A stretch of DNA of 64,000 nucleotides from positions 62,001 to 126,000 of the forward strand of contig NZ_QEQF01000004.1 of assembly GCF_003253115.1 (NCBI RefSeq), written 5' to 3'. Under the pieces are notes generated by a model that did not search any database, was not told the origin of the DNA, and was given only the letters and a program-made list of their open reading frames with translations. Within the stretch, counting starts at the first letter, position 1, and every line of letters begins with the position of its first letter. Made by a program: the position numbers and the translations under genes. The DNA is from Haemophilus_A paraphrohaemolyticus_A. Lineage in GTDB: Bacteria > Pseudomonadota > Gammaproteobacteria > Enterobacterales > Pasteurellaceae. This document shows, piece after piece, positions 27,292 to 34,948 of the stretch.

Positions 27292-27335
27292 CAAGCGGTG
27301 AAATTTGTAAAAGATTTTGTAGATCTCACCGCTTG
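27292..27335 (+). terminator. Inverted uptake-word pair after the DUF805 gene
   Basis: CAAGCGGTGA (27292-27301) and TCACCGCTTG (27326-27335) face each other, followed by CTTTTTACC. The position just after the stop supports a terminator role. Confidence 0.75.
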
Positions 27336-27410
27336 CTTTTTACCTTGAGAAATCTACCCGAATTGCCTACAATATCGCCTTTTATTTAACAGCCAATAGA
27401 AGCCAAAATT

Positions 27411-27995
27411 ATGTCGCAAATTAAATTGATTGTTGGGCTTGCCAACCCAGGTGCAAAATACGAAGGCACACGCCACAATGCAGGTGAATGGCTTGTAAAT
27501 GAACTTGCCAGAATGTATAACACTTCGCTCAAAGAGGAAGCAAAATACTTTGGCAAAGTAGCCAAAATCAATACTGAACAGGACGAAGTTCGTTTGCTTG
27601 TACCCACTACTTTTATGAATTTAAGTGGAAAAGCCGTGGGTGCATTAGCGAATTTTTATCGTATTAAACCAGAAGAAATTTTGGTTGCTCACGATGAATT
27701 AGATCTTCCTCCTGGTGTGGCGAAAATCAAACAAGGTGGTGGACACGGTGGTCATAACGGCTTGAAAGATATTATTGCAAGCCTTGGTAACAACAATAAT
27801 TTCTACCGCGTGCGTATTGGCATTGGGCATCCAGGTCATCGCGATTTAGTAGCAGGTTATGTATTGGGTAAACCTGCTCCACAAGACCAAGAGAAAATTG
27901 ATGCCGCAGTCGATGAAGCCAGTCGCTGTGTAGAAGTGCTGTTTAAAGAAGGTATTGTGAAGGCAACAAACCGATTGAATGGGTTTAGGGCATAA
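27411..27995 (+). CDS. pth: Peptidyl-tRNA hydrolase
   Basis: A 194-aa enzyme that recycles tRNA from prematurely released peptidyl-tRNA. The catalytic His22 lies in YEGTRHNAGEW, and FMNLSGKAVG and HDELDLPPG are intact. It is followed by ychF, the usual pth-ychF pairing, with a short CCCCTC/GAGGGG hairpin in the gap (28025-28045). Confidence 0.97.
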   Translation: MSQIKLIVGLANPGAKYEGTRHNAGEWLVNELARMYNTSLKEEAKYFGKVAKINTEQDEVRLLVPTTFMNLSGKAVGALANFYRIKPEEILVAHDELDLPPGVAKIKQGGGHGGHNGLKDIIASLGNNNNFYRVRIGIGHPGHRDLVAGYVLGKPAPQDQEKIDAAVDEASRCVEVLFKEGIVKATNRLNGFRA

Positions 27996-28024
27996 CTAAT
28001 TTATTATTTTATTCGTAATTTGCC

Positions 28025-28045
28025 CCCCTCTTTAGAAAAGAGGGG
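28025..28045. repeat. Small palindrome CCCCTCTTT/AAAGAGGGG between pth and ychF
   Basis: CCCCTCTTT and AAAGAGGGG form a nearly loop-less hairpin. A diverged relative (CCCCTCTTTAGCAAAGAAGGG) lies at 45928-45949 between pgk and fba. It may be a dispersed small repeat or an operon-internal RNA hairpin. Confidence 0.5.
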
Positions 28046-28082
28046 AAATGTAAGGCGGAAGTATACTTATAAGGAACAAAAC

Positions 28083-29174
28083 ATGGGATTCAAATGTGGT
28101 ATCGTGGGTTTACCAAACGTTGGTAAATCAACTCTTTTTAATGCATTAACCAAAGCAGGTATTGAAGCGGCGAACTATCCGTTCTGTACCATTGAACCAA
28201 ACACAGGTGTGGTACCAATGCCTGATCCACGTTTAGATGCATTAGCAGAAATCGTCAAGCCTGAGCGCGTATTACCAACTACGATGGAGTTTGTAGATAT
28301 TGCAGGTTTAGTGGCAGGTGCAAGCAAAGGCGAAGGCTTGGGTAACAAATTCTTAGCTAACATTCGCGAAACGGATGCGATTGGTCACGTTGTGCGTTGT
28401 TTTGAGAACGATGACATCGTGCACGTTGCAGGTAAAATTGACCCACTTGATGACATTGAAACTATCAACACTGAATTAGCGTTAGCAGATTTAGATAGCT
28501 GCGAGCGTGCGATCCAACGTTTACAAAAACGTGCAAAAGGTGGTGATAAAGAAGCGAAATTCGAGCTTTCCGTAATGGAAAAAATCTTACCTGTGCTTGA
28601 AAATGCAGGAATGATCCGTTCAGTCAATTTAGACAAAGACGAATTGTTGGCAATCAAAGGCTACAATTTCTTAACCTTAAAACCAACGATGTACATCGCC
28701 AACGTAAACGAAGATGGTTTTGAAAATAATCCATACTTAGACAAAGTGCGTGAATTTGCGGCAAAAGAAGGTTCAGTGGTTGTGCCTGTGTGTGCAGCGA
28801 TTGAAGCGGAAATTGCAGAATTAGACGACGATGAAAAAACTGAATTCCTGCAAGACTTAGGCATTGAAGAACCTGGTTTGAACCGTGTAATCCGTGCGGG
28901 CTATGCGTTGTTAAATCTGCAAACTTACTTCACCGCAGGCGTGAAAGAAGTACGTGCATGGACGGTTTCAGTTGGAGCAACAGCACCCAAAGCAGCTGCG
29001 GTTATCCATACTGATTTCGAGAAAGGATTTATTCGTGCGGAAGTGATTGCTTATGACGATTTCATCCAATTCAAGGGCGAAAACGGTGCGAAAGAAGCGG
29101 GTAAATGGCGTTTAGAAGGGAAAGATTACATCGTGCAAGATGGCGATGTGATGCACTTCCGCTTTAACGTGTAA
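28083..29174 (+). CDS. ychF: Redox-regulated ATPase YchF (OLA1 family)
   Basis: About 363 aa from the ATG at 28083, which has an AAGGA RBS; the longer frame from 28020 runs through the preceding palindrome and is not real. Motifs are G1 GLPNVGKST and G3 DIAGLVAGASKGEGLGN; the G4 NVNE replaces NKxD, explaining why YchF prefers ATP to GTP. A TGS domain ends the protein. It binds ribosomes and influences oxidative-stress responses. Confidence 0.97.
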   Translation: MGFKCGIVGLPNVGKSTLFNALTKAGIEAANYPFCTIEPNTGVVPMPDPRLDALAEIVKPERVLPTTMEFVDIAGLVAGASKGEGLGNKFLANIRETDAIGHVVRCFENDDIVHVAGKIDPLDDIETINTELALADLDSCERAIQRLQKRAKGGDKEAKFELSVMEKILPVLENAGMIRSVNLDKDELLAIKGYNFLTLKPTMYIANVNEDGFENNPYLDKVREFAAKEGSVVVPVCAAIEAEIAELDDDEKTEFLQDLGIEEPGLNRVIRAGYALLNLQTYFTAGVKEVRAWTVSVGATAPKAAAVIHTDFEKGFIRAEVIAYDDFIQFKGENGAKEAGKWRLEGKDYIVQDGDVMHFRFNV

Positions 29175-29191
29175 TTGCAAAAAATCTAAGA

Positions 29192-29227
29192 AAAACAGCC
29201 GCTTGTAGCAATGCAAACGGCTGTTTT
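29192..29227 (+). terminator. ychF terminator
   Basis: A 10-bp stem AAAACAGCCG / CGGCTGTTTT with a 16-nt loop that includes an uptake-like CCGCTTGT, 18 nt after the ychF stop. Confidence 0.75.
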
Positions 29228-29241
29228 ACATCATATAAAAT

Positions 29242-29308
29242 GTAGCGTGGGATTTATCCCACCGTTAAACCTTAATATCATTAAATGGTGGGATAAATCC
29301 CATCCTAC
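29242..29308. repeat. REPIN-like GTAG-headed inverted doublet B
   Basis: The left arm is GTAG plus palindrome GTGGGATTTATCCCAC, and the right arm is GGTGGGATAAATCCCA ending CTAC. The outer GTAG/CTAC pair and the two small self-complementary hairpins make a REPIN. It ends only 9 nt before the truD start codon. Confidence 0.7.
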
Positions 29309-29317
29309 AGACAAAAA

Positions 29318-30331
29318 ATGAAACTCAATTATCTATTAGGCACACCACAACAAACAGGCAGATTAAAAGCTGAATTTGCAGATTTTATCGTGCGAGAAGA
29401 ACTTGGCTATCCGCTCGCAGGCGAAGGCGAATTTGTGGCTGTGAAAGTGCGAAAAACCAATGCCAATACCCTTTTTGTGGGCGAACAATTAGCAAAATTT
29501 TTAGGCATTTCCGCCAAAAATATGAGCTATGCGGGCTTGAAAGATCGCCACGCAGTGACGGAACAATGGTTTTGCCTTCATTTAGCGGGCAAAGAAACGC
29601 CTGATTTTTCCACCTTTGAATGTGAAGGCGTGGAAATTCTAGAAGTCACCCGTCACAACCGTAAAATCCGTACGGGGGCTTTGGAAGGCAACCATTTCGA
29701 GCTTTTACTGCGTGATGTGGTGGAAACCAATGAGCTCAAACAACGCTTGAATCAATTACAAGCGGTCGGTTTCCCTAATTATTTTACCGAACAACGTTTT
29801 GGGCGTGATGGGCACAATTTAACCCAAGTACAACGCTGGGCAAGCGGTGAAATTTCGGTAAAAGATCGCAAAAAACGCAGTTTTTACCTTTCTGCTGCTC
29901 GTTCGGAAGTGTTTAATTTAGTGATTTCGCAACGGATTGCCGATCAGCAAATGCAAACAGTGTTATTAGGCGATTATCTGCAGTTGGCTGGCTCAAACAG
30001 CTTTTTTGAAGTGAAAGCGGAAGATTTAATGCAATCACAGCAACGTTTAGATGAAAACGATGTCTTACTCACCGCGCCATTGATTGGCGAAAATTCGCTC
30101 GAACAAAATGGCAATGAGCGTGAAAAAGCGATTGTTGCACAGCACGAAAATTTAATCAGCTTGATGAAAAAAGAGCGAATGAATACCGCTCGCCGTGCGA
30201 TGTTGTGTAAACCGCAAGATCTCCGTTGGCAGTTTGAACCTGAAGGATTACGTTTAAAATTCTTTTTGAATTCAGGCAGTTACGCAACGGGATTGGTGCG
30301 TGAGCTTATTACATTAAACGAGGAAGAATAA
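29318..30331 (+). CDS. truD: tRNA pseudouridine(13) synthase
   Basis: A 337-aa pseudouridine synthase for tRNA-Glu U13. The catalytic Asp lies in YAGLKDRHAVTEQW (about residues 73-86); NYFTEQRFGRDGHNL and RSFYLSAARSEVFN are family signatures. The ATG at 29318 aligns with E. coli TruD. No Shine-Dalgarno is visible, because the REPIN ends immediately upstream. surE follows 7 nt later, so truD-surE-yqaA probably form an operon. Confidence 0.95.
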   Translation: MKLNYLLGTPQQTGRLKAEFADFIVREELGYPLAGEGEFVAVKVRKTNANTLFVGEQLAKFLGISAKNMSYAGLKDRHAVTEQWFCLHLAGKETPDFSTFECEGVEILEVTRHNRKIRTGALEGNHFELLLRDVVETNELKQRLNQLQAVGFPNYFTEQRFGRDGHNLTQVQRWASGEISVKDRKKRSFYLSAARSEVFNLVISQRIADQQMQTVLLGDYLQLAGSNSFFEVKAEDLMQSQQRLDENDVLLTAPLIGENSLEQNGNEREKAIVAQHENLISLMKKERMNTARRAMLCKPQDLRWQFEPEGLRLKFFLNSGSYATGLVRELITLNEEE

Positions 30332-30338
30332 GGACATT

Positions 30339-31115
30339 ATGAATATTTTAATGAGCAACGATGATGGCTTTCATGCAGAGGGCATTCAAACTCTCGCACG
30401 CATATTACGTGAAGCGGGTCATCGTGTCACCATTATTGCTCCCGATCGCAACCGTTCAGCGGCTTCTAGCTGCTTAACGCTCACGGAGCCGTTGCGTGTA
30501 CAAAAATTTGACGAATTTAACTATGCAGTGACTTCGGGCACGCCTGCGGATTGCGTGCATTTAGCCTTAAATGGTTTGCTAGAAAATGACTTTGATTTGG
30601 TTATTTCGGGTATCAATCACGGGGCGAATTTGGGCGATGATATTATCTATTCAGGCACAGTAGCAGCCGCTATTGAAGGGCGCCATCTGCCATTACCTTG
30701 CTTGGCGGTCTCGCTTGTGGGTAAAAAAGGAGCGGATAAACATCACGGACATCTGTTTGGCTCGAACCATTTTGAAACGGCTTCTCGTGTAGTATTGGAA
30801 CTCTTACCAAAACTTAAACCCGAGATGATTACCCATCGTGAAGTGCTGAATATTAACGTACCTGATCTCCCATATGAGGCACTTAAAGGCACAATGATTA
30901 CCCGCCAAGGAAAGCGTTCACAAGCAGCGGAAATTGTGAAAACAGAAGATCCGCGAGGTGGCACAATCTACTGGCTAGGAGCAAACGGCACAGCTGTGGA
31001 TGAAATCGAAGGCACCGATTTTTATGCCATCAATCAAGATTGCGTGTCGATTACTCCACTACAAGTGGATATGACCGCACATCATTCACTGACTGATTTA
31101 CAAAAAATTCTCTAA
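30339..31115 (+). CDS. surE: 5'/3'-nucleotidase SurE
   Basis: A 258-aa metal-dependent nucleoside monophosphate phosphatase. The N-terminal MSNDDGFHAEGI holds the metal-binding Asp-Asp, and PDRNRSAASSCLTL, SGTPADCVHLAL and SGINHGANLGDDIIYSGTVAAA are family motifs. It acts on purine and pyrimidine nucleotides under stress. It starts 7 nt after truD, an arrangement shared with many gammaproteobacteria. Confidence 0.97.
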   Translation: MNILMSNDDGFHAEGIQTLARILREAGHRVTIIAPDRNRSAASSCLTLTEPLRVQKFDEFNYAVTSGTPADCVHLALNGLLENDFDLVISGINHGANLGDDIIYSGTVAAAIEGRHLPLPCLAVSLVGKKGADKHHGHLFGSNHFETASRVVLELLPKLKPEMITHREVLNINVPDLPYEALKGTMITRQGKRSQAAEIVKTEDPRGGTIYWLGANGTAVDEIEGTDFYAINQDCVSITPLQVDMTAHHSLTDLQKIL

Positions 31116-31142
31116 CAAATCTTTTAAAGGCTAACAAATTTT

Positions 31143-31727
31143 ATGCAATTATTTGGTACAATCTACGACAAAACGATGGCGTGGTCGAAGCACACTTACG
31201 CGGCTTATTGGCTCAGCTTCGTGAGCTTTATTGAAGCGATTTTCTTCCCAATTCCGCCCGATGTGATGTTAATTCCCATGTCAATGGCAAAACCGCAAAA
31301 TGCATTTAAATACGCGGTTTACACCACCGTAGCCTCCGTGCTTGGCGGAATGATTGGCTACTTTATTGGACTTTATGCGTTCGAGTGGGTGCAATCGTTA
31401 ATCGCAGATTGGGGAATGCAAGCCAGTTTTGACCAAGCAAAAGCGTGGTTTGAAGTTTGGGGCGTAGCAGTGGTTTTCTTGGCAGGTTTCTCTCCTATTC
31501 CGTATAAAGTATTCACCATTTGTGCGGGCGTAATGCAAATGGTGTTCTTCCCGTTTGTGATTACTGCCGCTGTTTCCCGCTTTGCTCGCTTTATTTTAGT
31601 GGCGAAGCTCTCCGCGTGGGGCGGTGAAAAATATGCGGATAAAATCCGTCGTTCGATCGAATTGATTGGCTGGGGTACAATTGCCTTGGCTGTAGTCGCT
31701 TATACTATTTATCAGTTAACTAAATAA
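31143..31727 (+). CDS. yqaA: YqaA family (DedA/SNARE-associated-like) membrane protein
   Basis: A 194-aa inner-membrane protein with four or five helices. The run FIEAIFFPIPPDVMLIPMSM and the later GFSPIPYKVFTICAGV are the two re-entrant-loop motifs of the DedA/VTT superfamily, which transports lipids or maintains membrane potential. YqaA itself is uncharacterised. It follows surE by 27 nt, ahead of the nlpD cluster. Confidence 0.9.
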   Translation: MQLFGTIYDKTMAWSKHTYAAYWLSFVSFIEAIFFPIPPDVMLIPMSMAKPQNAFKYAVYTTVASVLGGMIGYFIGLYAFEWVQSLIADWGMQASFDQAKAWFEVWGVAVVFLAGFSPIPYKVFTICAGVMQMVFFPFVITAAVSRFARFILVAKLSAWGGEKYADKIRRSIELIGWGTIALAVVAYTIYQLTK

Positions 31728-31741
31728 AACAGGATTCCAAT

Positions 31742-32233
31742 ATGAAAAAATCATTCCTTTTATTACCGTTTGTAGCAGCATTTGCATTAACGGCTTGTAG
31801 TTCAAATAATTCAGCAGAAGTTAGCGAAAGTTCATCAGATACCCTGCCAAATGGTGGCACTTGGCAACCAGCAGATATTCAACCAACTTCAATGCCAAAC
31901 GGAATGAACCAACCAATTTCACAACCGAGCTACACACCAGCACCTGTAACGGCAAAACCTGTAGCAACAGCGCCAAGCTATAACAATAACGCAAGTTACG
32001 GTTCATCAGACAGCATCGGCAACTGTCAAGTGGTTCGCGATGCAGCAGGCACACCGATTTATGCTCAAATGACCAAAGGCTGCTACACGGATAGCACCAT
32101 TACCGTTGGCCCGCAAGATACGCTCTATTTCGTTTCTTTCCTTGCAGGTAAAACCCCAGCTGAGATTGCCGCATTAAATAATATTAGTACGACGACGAAA
32201 TTAAAAGTTGGTCAAACGCTACGAGTGCGTTAA
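31742..32233 (+). CDS. LysM-type lipoprotein, NlpD-related partial paralogue
   Basis: A 163-aa lipoprotein: lipobox LTAC (Cys19), a proline/serine/asparagine-rich linker, then a LysM-like end (about residues 119-161, TVGPQDTLYFVSFLAGKTPAEIAALNNIS). Its arrangement WQPADIQPTSMPNGM, IPRD-like VVRDAAGTPIYAQMTKGCY and LysM parallels NlpD two genes downstream (WQAADIQPVNMPSTM, IPRDANNAPIYSQIQKGFY), but the protein ends where NlpD's peptidase-like domain should follow. CNC cysteines around the LysM region (GNCQVV, KGCY) are extra. It probably binds peptidoglycan in the periplasm. Confidence 0.82.
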   Translation: MKKSFLLLPFVAAFALTACSSNNSAEVSESSSDTLPNGGTWQPADIQPTSMPNGMNQPISQPSYTPAPVTAKPVATAPSYNNNASYGSSDSIGNCQVVRDAAGTPIYAQMTKGCYTDSTITVGPQDTLYFVSFLAGKTPAEIAALNNISTTTKLKVGQTLRVR

Positions 32234-32242
32234 TAGGATTTT

Positions 32243-32443
32243 ATGATGAAAAAAGTGATGTTATTTGCACTTTCTTGTGCATTCTTAACCGCTTGCAGCG
32301 CGGAAAAAGTGACTGATCCGAATGAATTATCACCAGGTTTAATGCAACCTGTGGATGGCTCAGGTGCAACGAACGGCAGCTTTAGCTGGGGCGATTTTCA
32401 AACAGCACCGATGCCTGACTCGATGAAAGCGACAGCAAAATAA
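32243..32443 (+). CDS. Short lipoprotein related to the NlpD N-terminus
   Basis: A 66-aa lipoprotein: signal peptide with lipobox LTAC (Cys18), then NELSPGLMQPVDGSGATNGSFSWGDFQTAPMPDSM. The run SPGxMQPVxGxGA recurs in the mature N-terminus of the downstream NlpD (SELSPGVMQPVAGTGANNN), so this looks like an NlpD N-terminal copy with no domain attached. Start codons ATG ATG at 32243/32246 follow a GGAT site. It lies 9 nt after the LysM lipoprotein and 32 nt before nlpD. Confidence 0.75.
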   Translation: MMKKVMLFALSCAFLTACSAEKVTDPNELSPGLMQPVDGSGATNGSFSWGDFQTAPMPDSMKATAK

Positions 32444-32475
32444 ACATAAATAAGAATAAAGAAAAAGGATTGATA

Positions 32476-33705
32476 ATGAAAAAGCATTTTTTACTTTTGC
32501 CACTTACCGCAAGCATTTTGACCGCTTGTTCGTCTAATTCTCCAGCCCCAGTAGTCAATGCTTCTGGCAGCAGTGAGCTTTCGCCAGGGGTAATGCAACC
32601 TGTAGCTGGCACTGGTGCAAATAATAATATGGGTTGGCAAGCGGCAGATATTCAACCGGTCAATATGCCAAGCACAATGAGTACCCCGACAGTTTCGACA
32701 CCAAGCTATCAACCAGCAGCGGTGCAAAACCCTGTTATTACAGCACAGCCTGAGCAGCCAAAAACAACCACAAAAGTGGTAAAAAAAACCAAAACGGTTG
32801 AGAAAAAAGTCGATCAAAACTTTGAGATCCCACGCGATGCGAACAATGCTCCCATTTACAGCCAAATCCAAAAAGGCTTTTATGACGGCTCAACTTATAC
32901 CGTTCGCAAAGGTGATACCATGTTCTTAATTGCTTATGTAGTCGGTAAAGATGTTAAAGAGATCGCGACACTTAACAATATGAGTGAGCCATATCAATTG
33001 ACCGTTGGACAAAAACTCAAAACAGGTAAAGCAAGTACGGAAACTGTGACTGTTGAAGAAACCGTAACCGTGCCAGTTCAACCAAAAGTAACCTACCAAC
33101 AAGGGGCGAATGGCACAGTTTATTCCTCTGAAGGTGAAATTACAGGACCTGTAAAAGCGGGTGTAGGCTCTGCAAATACAGCTGTAAAACCGACTATTCA
33201 AGCTTCTGCAGGAAATGTTACTAGCTCTACTCCTACTGTTGTAGCAACAACAGCAACAGTTGAACAACAAGCTCAGCCGCAAGTTAGAGCAACTACCGCA
33301 AGCACACAAAGCACGGTGGCAGCACCAGCATCATCAATTAGATGGGTTTCACCAACTGCAGGGCGTATTGTTCAAGGCTTTTCAAACTCTGAAGGTGGTA
33401 ATAAAGGGATCGATATTGCAGGGCAAAAAGGGCAGGATGTTCGCTCAGCAGCGGATGGTAAAGTCGTTTATGCAGGTAACGCATTGGAAGGTTACGGTAA
33501 CTTAATTATCATCAAACATAATGATGACTTCTTAAGTGCATATGCTCATAACGACCGCATCTTGGTGGATGAGCAAGATAATGTGAAAGCAGGTCAAAAA
33601 ATCGCAACAATGGGTAGCACAGGCACAAGCTCAAACAAACTTCACTTTGAAATTCGTTACAAAGGGAAGTCTATCGACCCAACACGTTATTTGCCAAGAC
33701 AGTAA
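32476..33705 (+). CDS. nlpD: Murein hydrolase activator NlpD
   Basis: About 409 aa from ATG 32476 (AAAAAGGA RBS). It has lipobox LTAC (Cys18), a low-complexity linker, LysM at about 140-183 (YTVRKGDTMFLIAYVVGKDV), a Thr/Val/Gln-rich spacer, then an M23-like domain at about 295-405. The domain is degenerate as in E. coli NlpD: NKGIDIAG replaces the HxxxD metal site, though YAHN and LHFEIRY histidines remain. It therefore activates amidases (AmiC) in cell separation rather than cutting. rpoS, its classic neighbour, is absent here, as expected for Pasteurellaceae. Confidence 0.93.
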   Translation: MKKHFLLLPLTASILTACSSNSPAPVVNASGSSELSPGVMQPVAGTGANNNMGWQAADIQPVNMPSTMSTPTVSTPSYQPAAVQNPVITAQPEQPKTTTKVVKKTKTVEKKVDQNFEIPRDANNAPIYSQIQKGFYDGSTYTVRKGDTMFLIAYVVGKDVKEIATLNNMSEPYQLTVGQKLKTGKASTETVTVEETVTVPVQPKVTYQQGANGTVYSSEGEITGPVKAGVGSANTAVKPTIQASAGNVTSSTPTVVATTATVEQQAQPQVRATTASTQSTVAAPASSIRWVSPTAGRIVQGFSNSEGGNKGIDIAGQKGQDVRSAADGKVVYAGNALEGYGNLIIIKHNDDFLSAYAHNDRILVDEQDNVKAGQKIATMGSTGTSSNKLHFEIRYKGKSIDPTRYLPRQ

Positions 33706-33723
33706 CAAAAAATTTTATGAATA

Positions 33724-33752
33724 TGACCGCTTGCTCAAGCGGTCAATTTTTA
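33724..33752 (+). terminator. Perfect inverted uptake-word hairpin after nlpD
   Basis: TGACCGCTTG, 2-nt loop, CAAGCGGTCA, then ATTTTTAT. Two full uptake words form the stem, giving a textbook terminator. Confidence 0.85.
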
Positions 33753-33785
33753 TCAACACTTTACTTAAAGAATAAAAGATAAAAA

Positions 33786-34370
33786 ATGGATCATTCTCAA
33801 GTAATTCGTTGTGATTGGGTTGATGGTAGCGAAATTTACACTCACTACCACGATACCGAATGGGGGAAACCTGAATTTGACAGCCAAAAGCTATTTGAAA
33901 AACTTTGCCTAGAAGGGCAACAAGCAGGACTTTCGTGGATCACTGTATTAAAGAAGCGGGAAAATTATCGCCAAGCCTTTTTCAACTTTGATCCGCATAA
34001 AATCGCTCAGATGCAAGCAGTAGATATTGATAAATTAATGGAAAATAGCGGTTTAATCCGCCATCGTAAAAAGCTTGAAGCAATTGTAAAAAATGCTCGA
34101 GCTTATATTGAGATGAAAGCGAGTGGAGAAGATTTCAGCCAATTTATCTGGTCATTTGTAGATGGAAAACCGCAAATTAACGATGTGCCAAATTCAGCGA
34201 GCATTCCCGCTAAAACCGCAACATCATTTGCAATGTCAAAAGCACTTAAGAAAAAAAACTTTGTGTTTGTAGGAGAAACCATCTGCTATGCTTTTATGCA
34301 ATCCATGGGATTAGTCGATGATCATTTAAATGCGTGTTGGTGTAAATCTACTTCTTCTTGTTCAAGATAG
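33786..34370 (+). CDS. tag: DNA-3-methyladenine glycosylase I
   Basis: A 194-aa alkylation-repair glycosylase. RCDWVDGSEIYTHYHDTEWG supplies the N-terminal Cys and His, and DHLNACWCK the C-terminal pair for the zinc clip; LSWITVLKKRENYRQAF is the HhH-family core. It excises 3-methyladenine from DNA. It appears monocistronic. Confidence 0.95.
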   Translation: MDHSQVIRCDWVDGSEIYTHYHDTEWGKPEFDSQKLFEKLCLEGQQAGLSWITVLKKRENYRQAFFNFDPHKIAQMQAVDIDKLMENSGLIRHRKKLEAIVKNARAYIEMKASGEDFSQFIWSFVDGKPQINDVPNSASIPAKTATSFAMSKALKKKNFVFVGETICYAFMQSMGLVDDHLNACWCKSTSSCSR

Positions 34371-34403
34371 TAATAAAACGTAGTTTGGTAAAAAATTTAA
34401 AAA

Positions 34404-34431
34404 ATTAACAGCTTCTTAACTTTTTCTTAAG
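34404..34431 (+). promoter_or_regulatory. Triple QseB/PmrA-type operator upstream of ygiW
   Basis: Three direct hexamers, ATTAAC (34404), CTTAAC (34415) and CTTAAG (34426), are spaced at exactly 11 bp, matching the YTTAAK-N5-YTTAAK boxes of PmrA/QseB-type regulators. They end 10 nt before a -10-like TTTAAT (34442), as expected for activation of the ygiW-qseBC region by QseB. Confidence 0.6.
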
Positions 34432-34499
34432 ATTTCTTTGGTTTAATACACACATCAAAGCAATACTGCTTGAGAAAATAACTTAAAAAGGAAAACATT

Positions 34500-34868
34500 A
34501 TGAAAAAATTCGCATTAGCAACCTTATTCGCTTTAACAACTGCTTCCGCATTCGCCGACTTTAATAGCAATAACACACAAACAGGCGGTTTCCAACAAGC
34601 TGCACCTGCAGCAATTAGCGTAAAACAAGCCATGTCTGCAGCAGATAATTCGATGATTACCTTAGTGGGTAACATTACACAACAAATCGATGATGATGAG
34701 TTCTGGTTTACTGATGGTACTGGTCAAATCAAAGTTGAAATCGAACGTCAGGTGTGGAACGGTTTAAACGTAGGTCCGAATGATAAAATTCGCATTTTTG
34801 GTAAACTAGATAACGAGATGTTTGATAGAGCAGAACTTGAAGTGTTACGCATCGAAAAAGCAAACTAA
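34500..34868 (+). CDS. ygiW: YgiW/YdeI family stress OB-fold protein, copy 1
   Basis: A 122-aa periplasmic protein: a signal peptide cleaved at about ASAFA (residue 19), then a BOF/OB-fold domain (ISVKQAMSAADNSMITLVGNI, FTDGTGQIKVEIERQVW, GPNDKIRIFGKLD). YgiW proteins protect against peroxide, cationic peptides or metals, and in Pasteurellaceae head the qseBC operon. A second copy follows 80 nt downstream and is about 80% identical over the OB domain. An AAAGGAAAA RBS and the triple QseB-type operator precede it. Confidence 0.9.
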   Translation: MKKFALATLFALTTASAFADFNSNNTQTGGFQQAAPAAISVKQAMSAADNSMITLVGNITQQIDDDEFWFTDGTGQIKVEIERQVWNGLNVGPNDKIRIFGKLDNEMFDRAELEVLRIEKAN

Positions 34869-34948
34869 TTTTATATAACCAATTATATTCTTAATCACTA
34901 AACTAAACATGCCACCGTCTATAGGTGGTTAAACAAAGGAAAAACATT

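Noticed and set aside
32491..33309. Cysteine-rich minus-strand frames opposite nlpD
   Set aside because: Cys-rich reading is the reverse complement of the Ala/Thr/Gln low-complexity linker of nlpD, not a real metal-binding protein.
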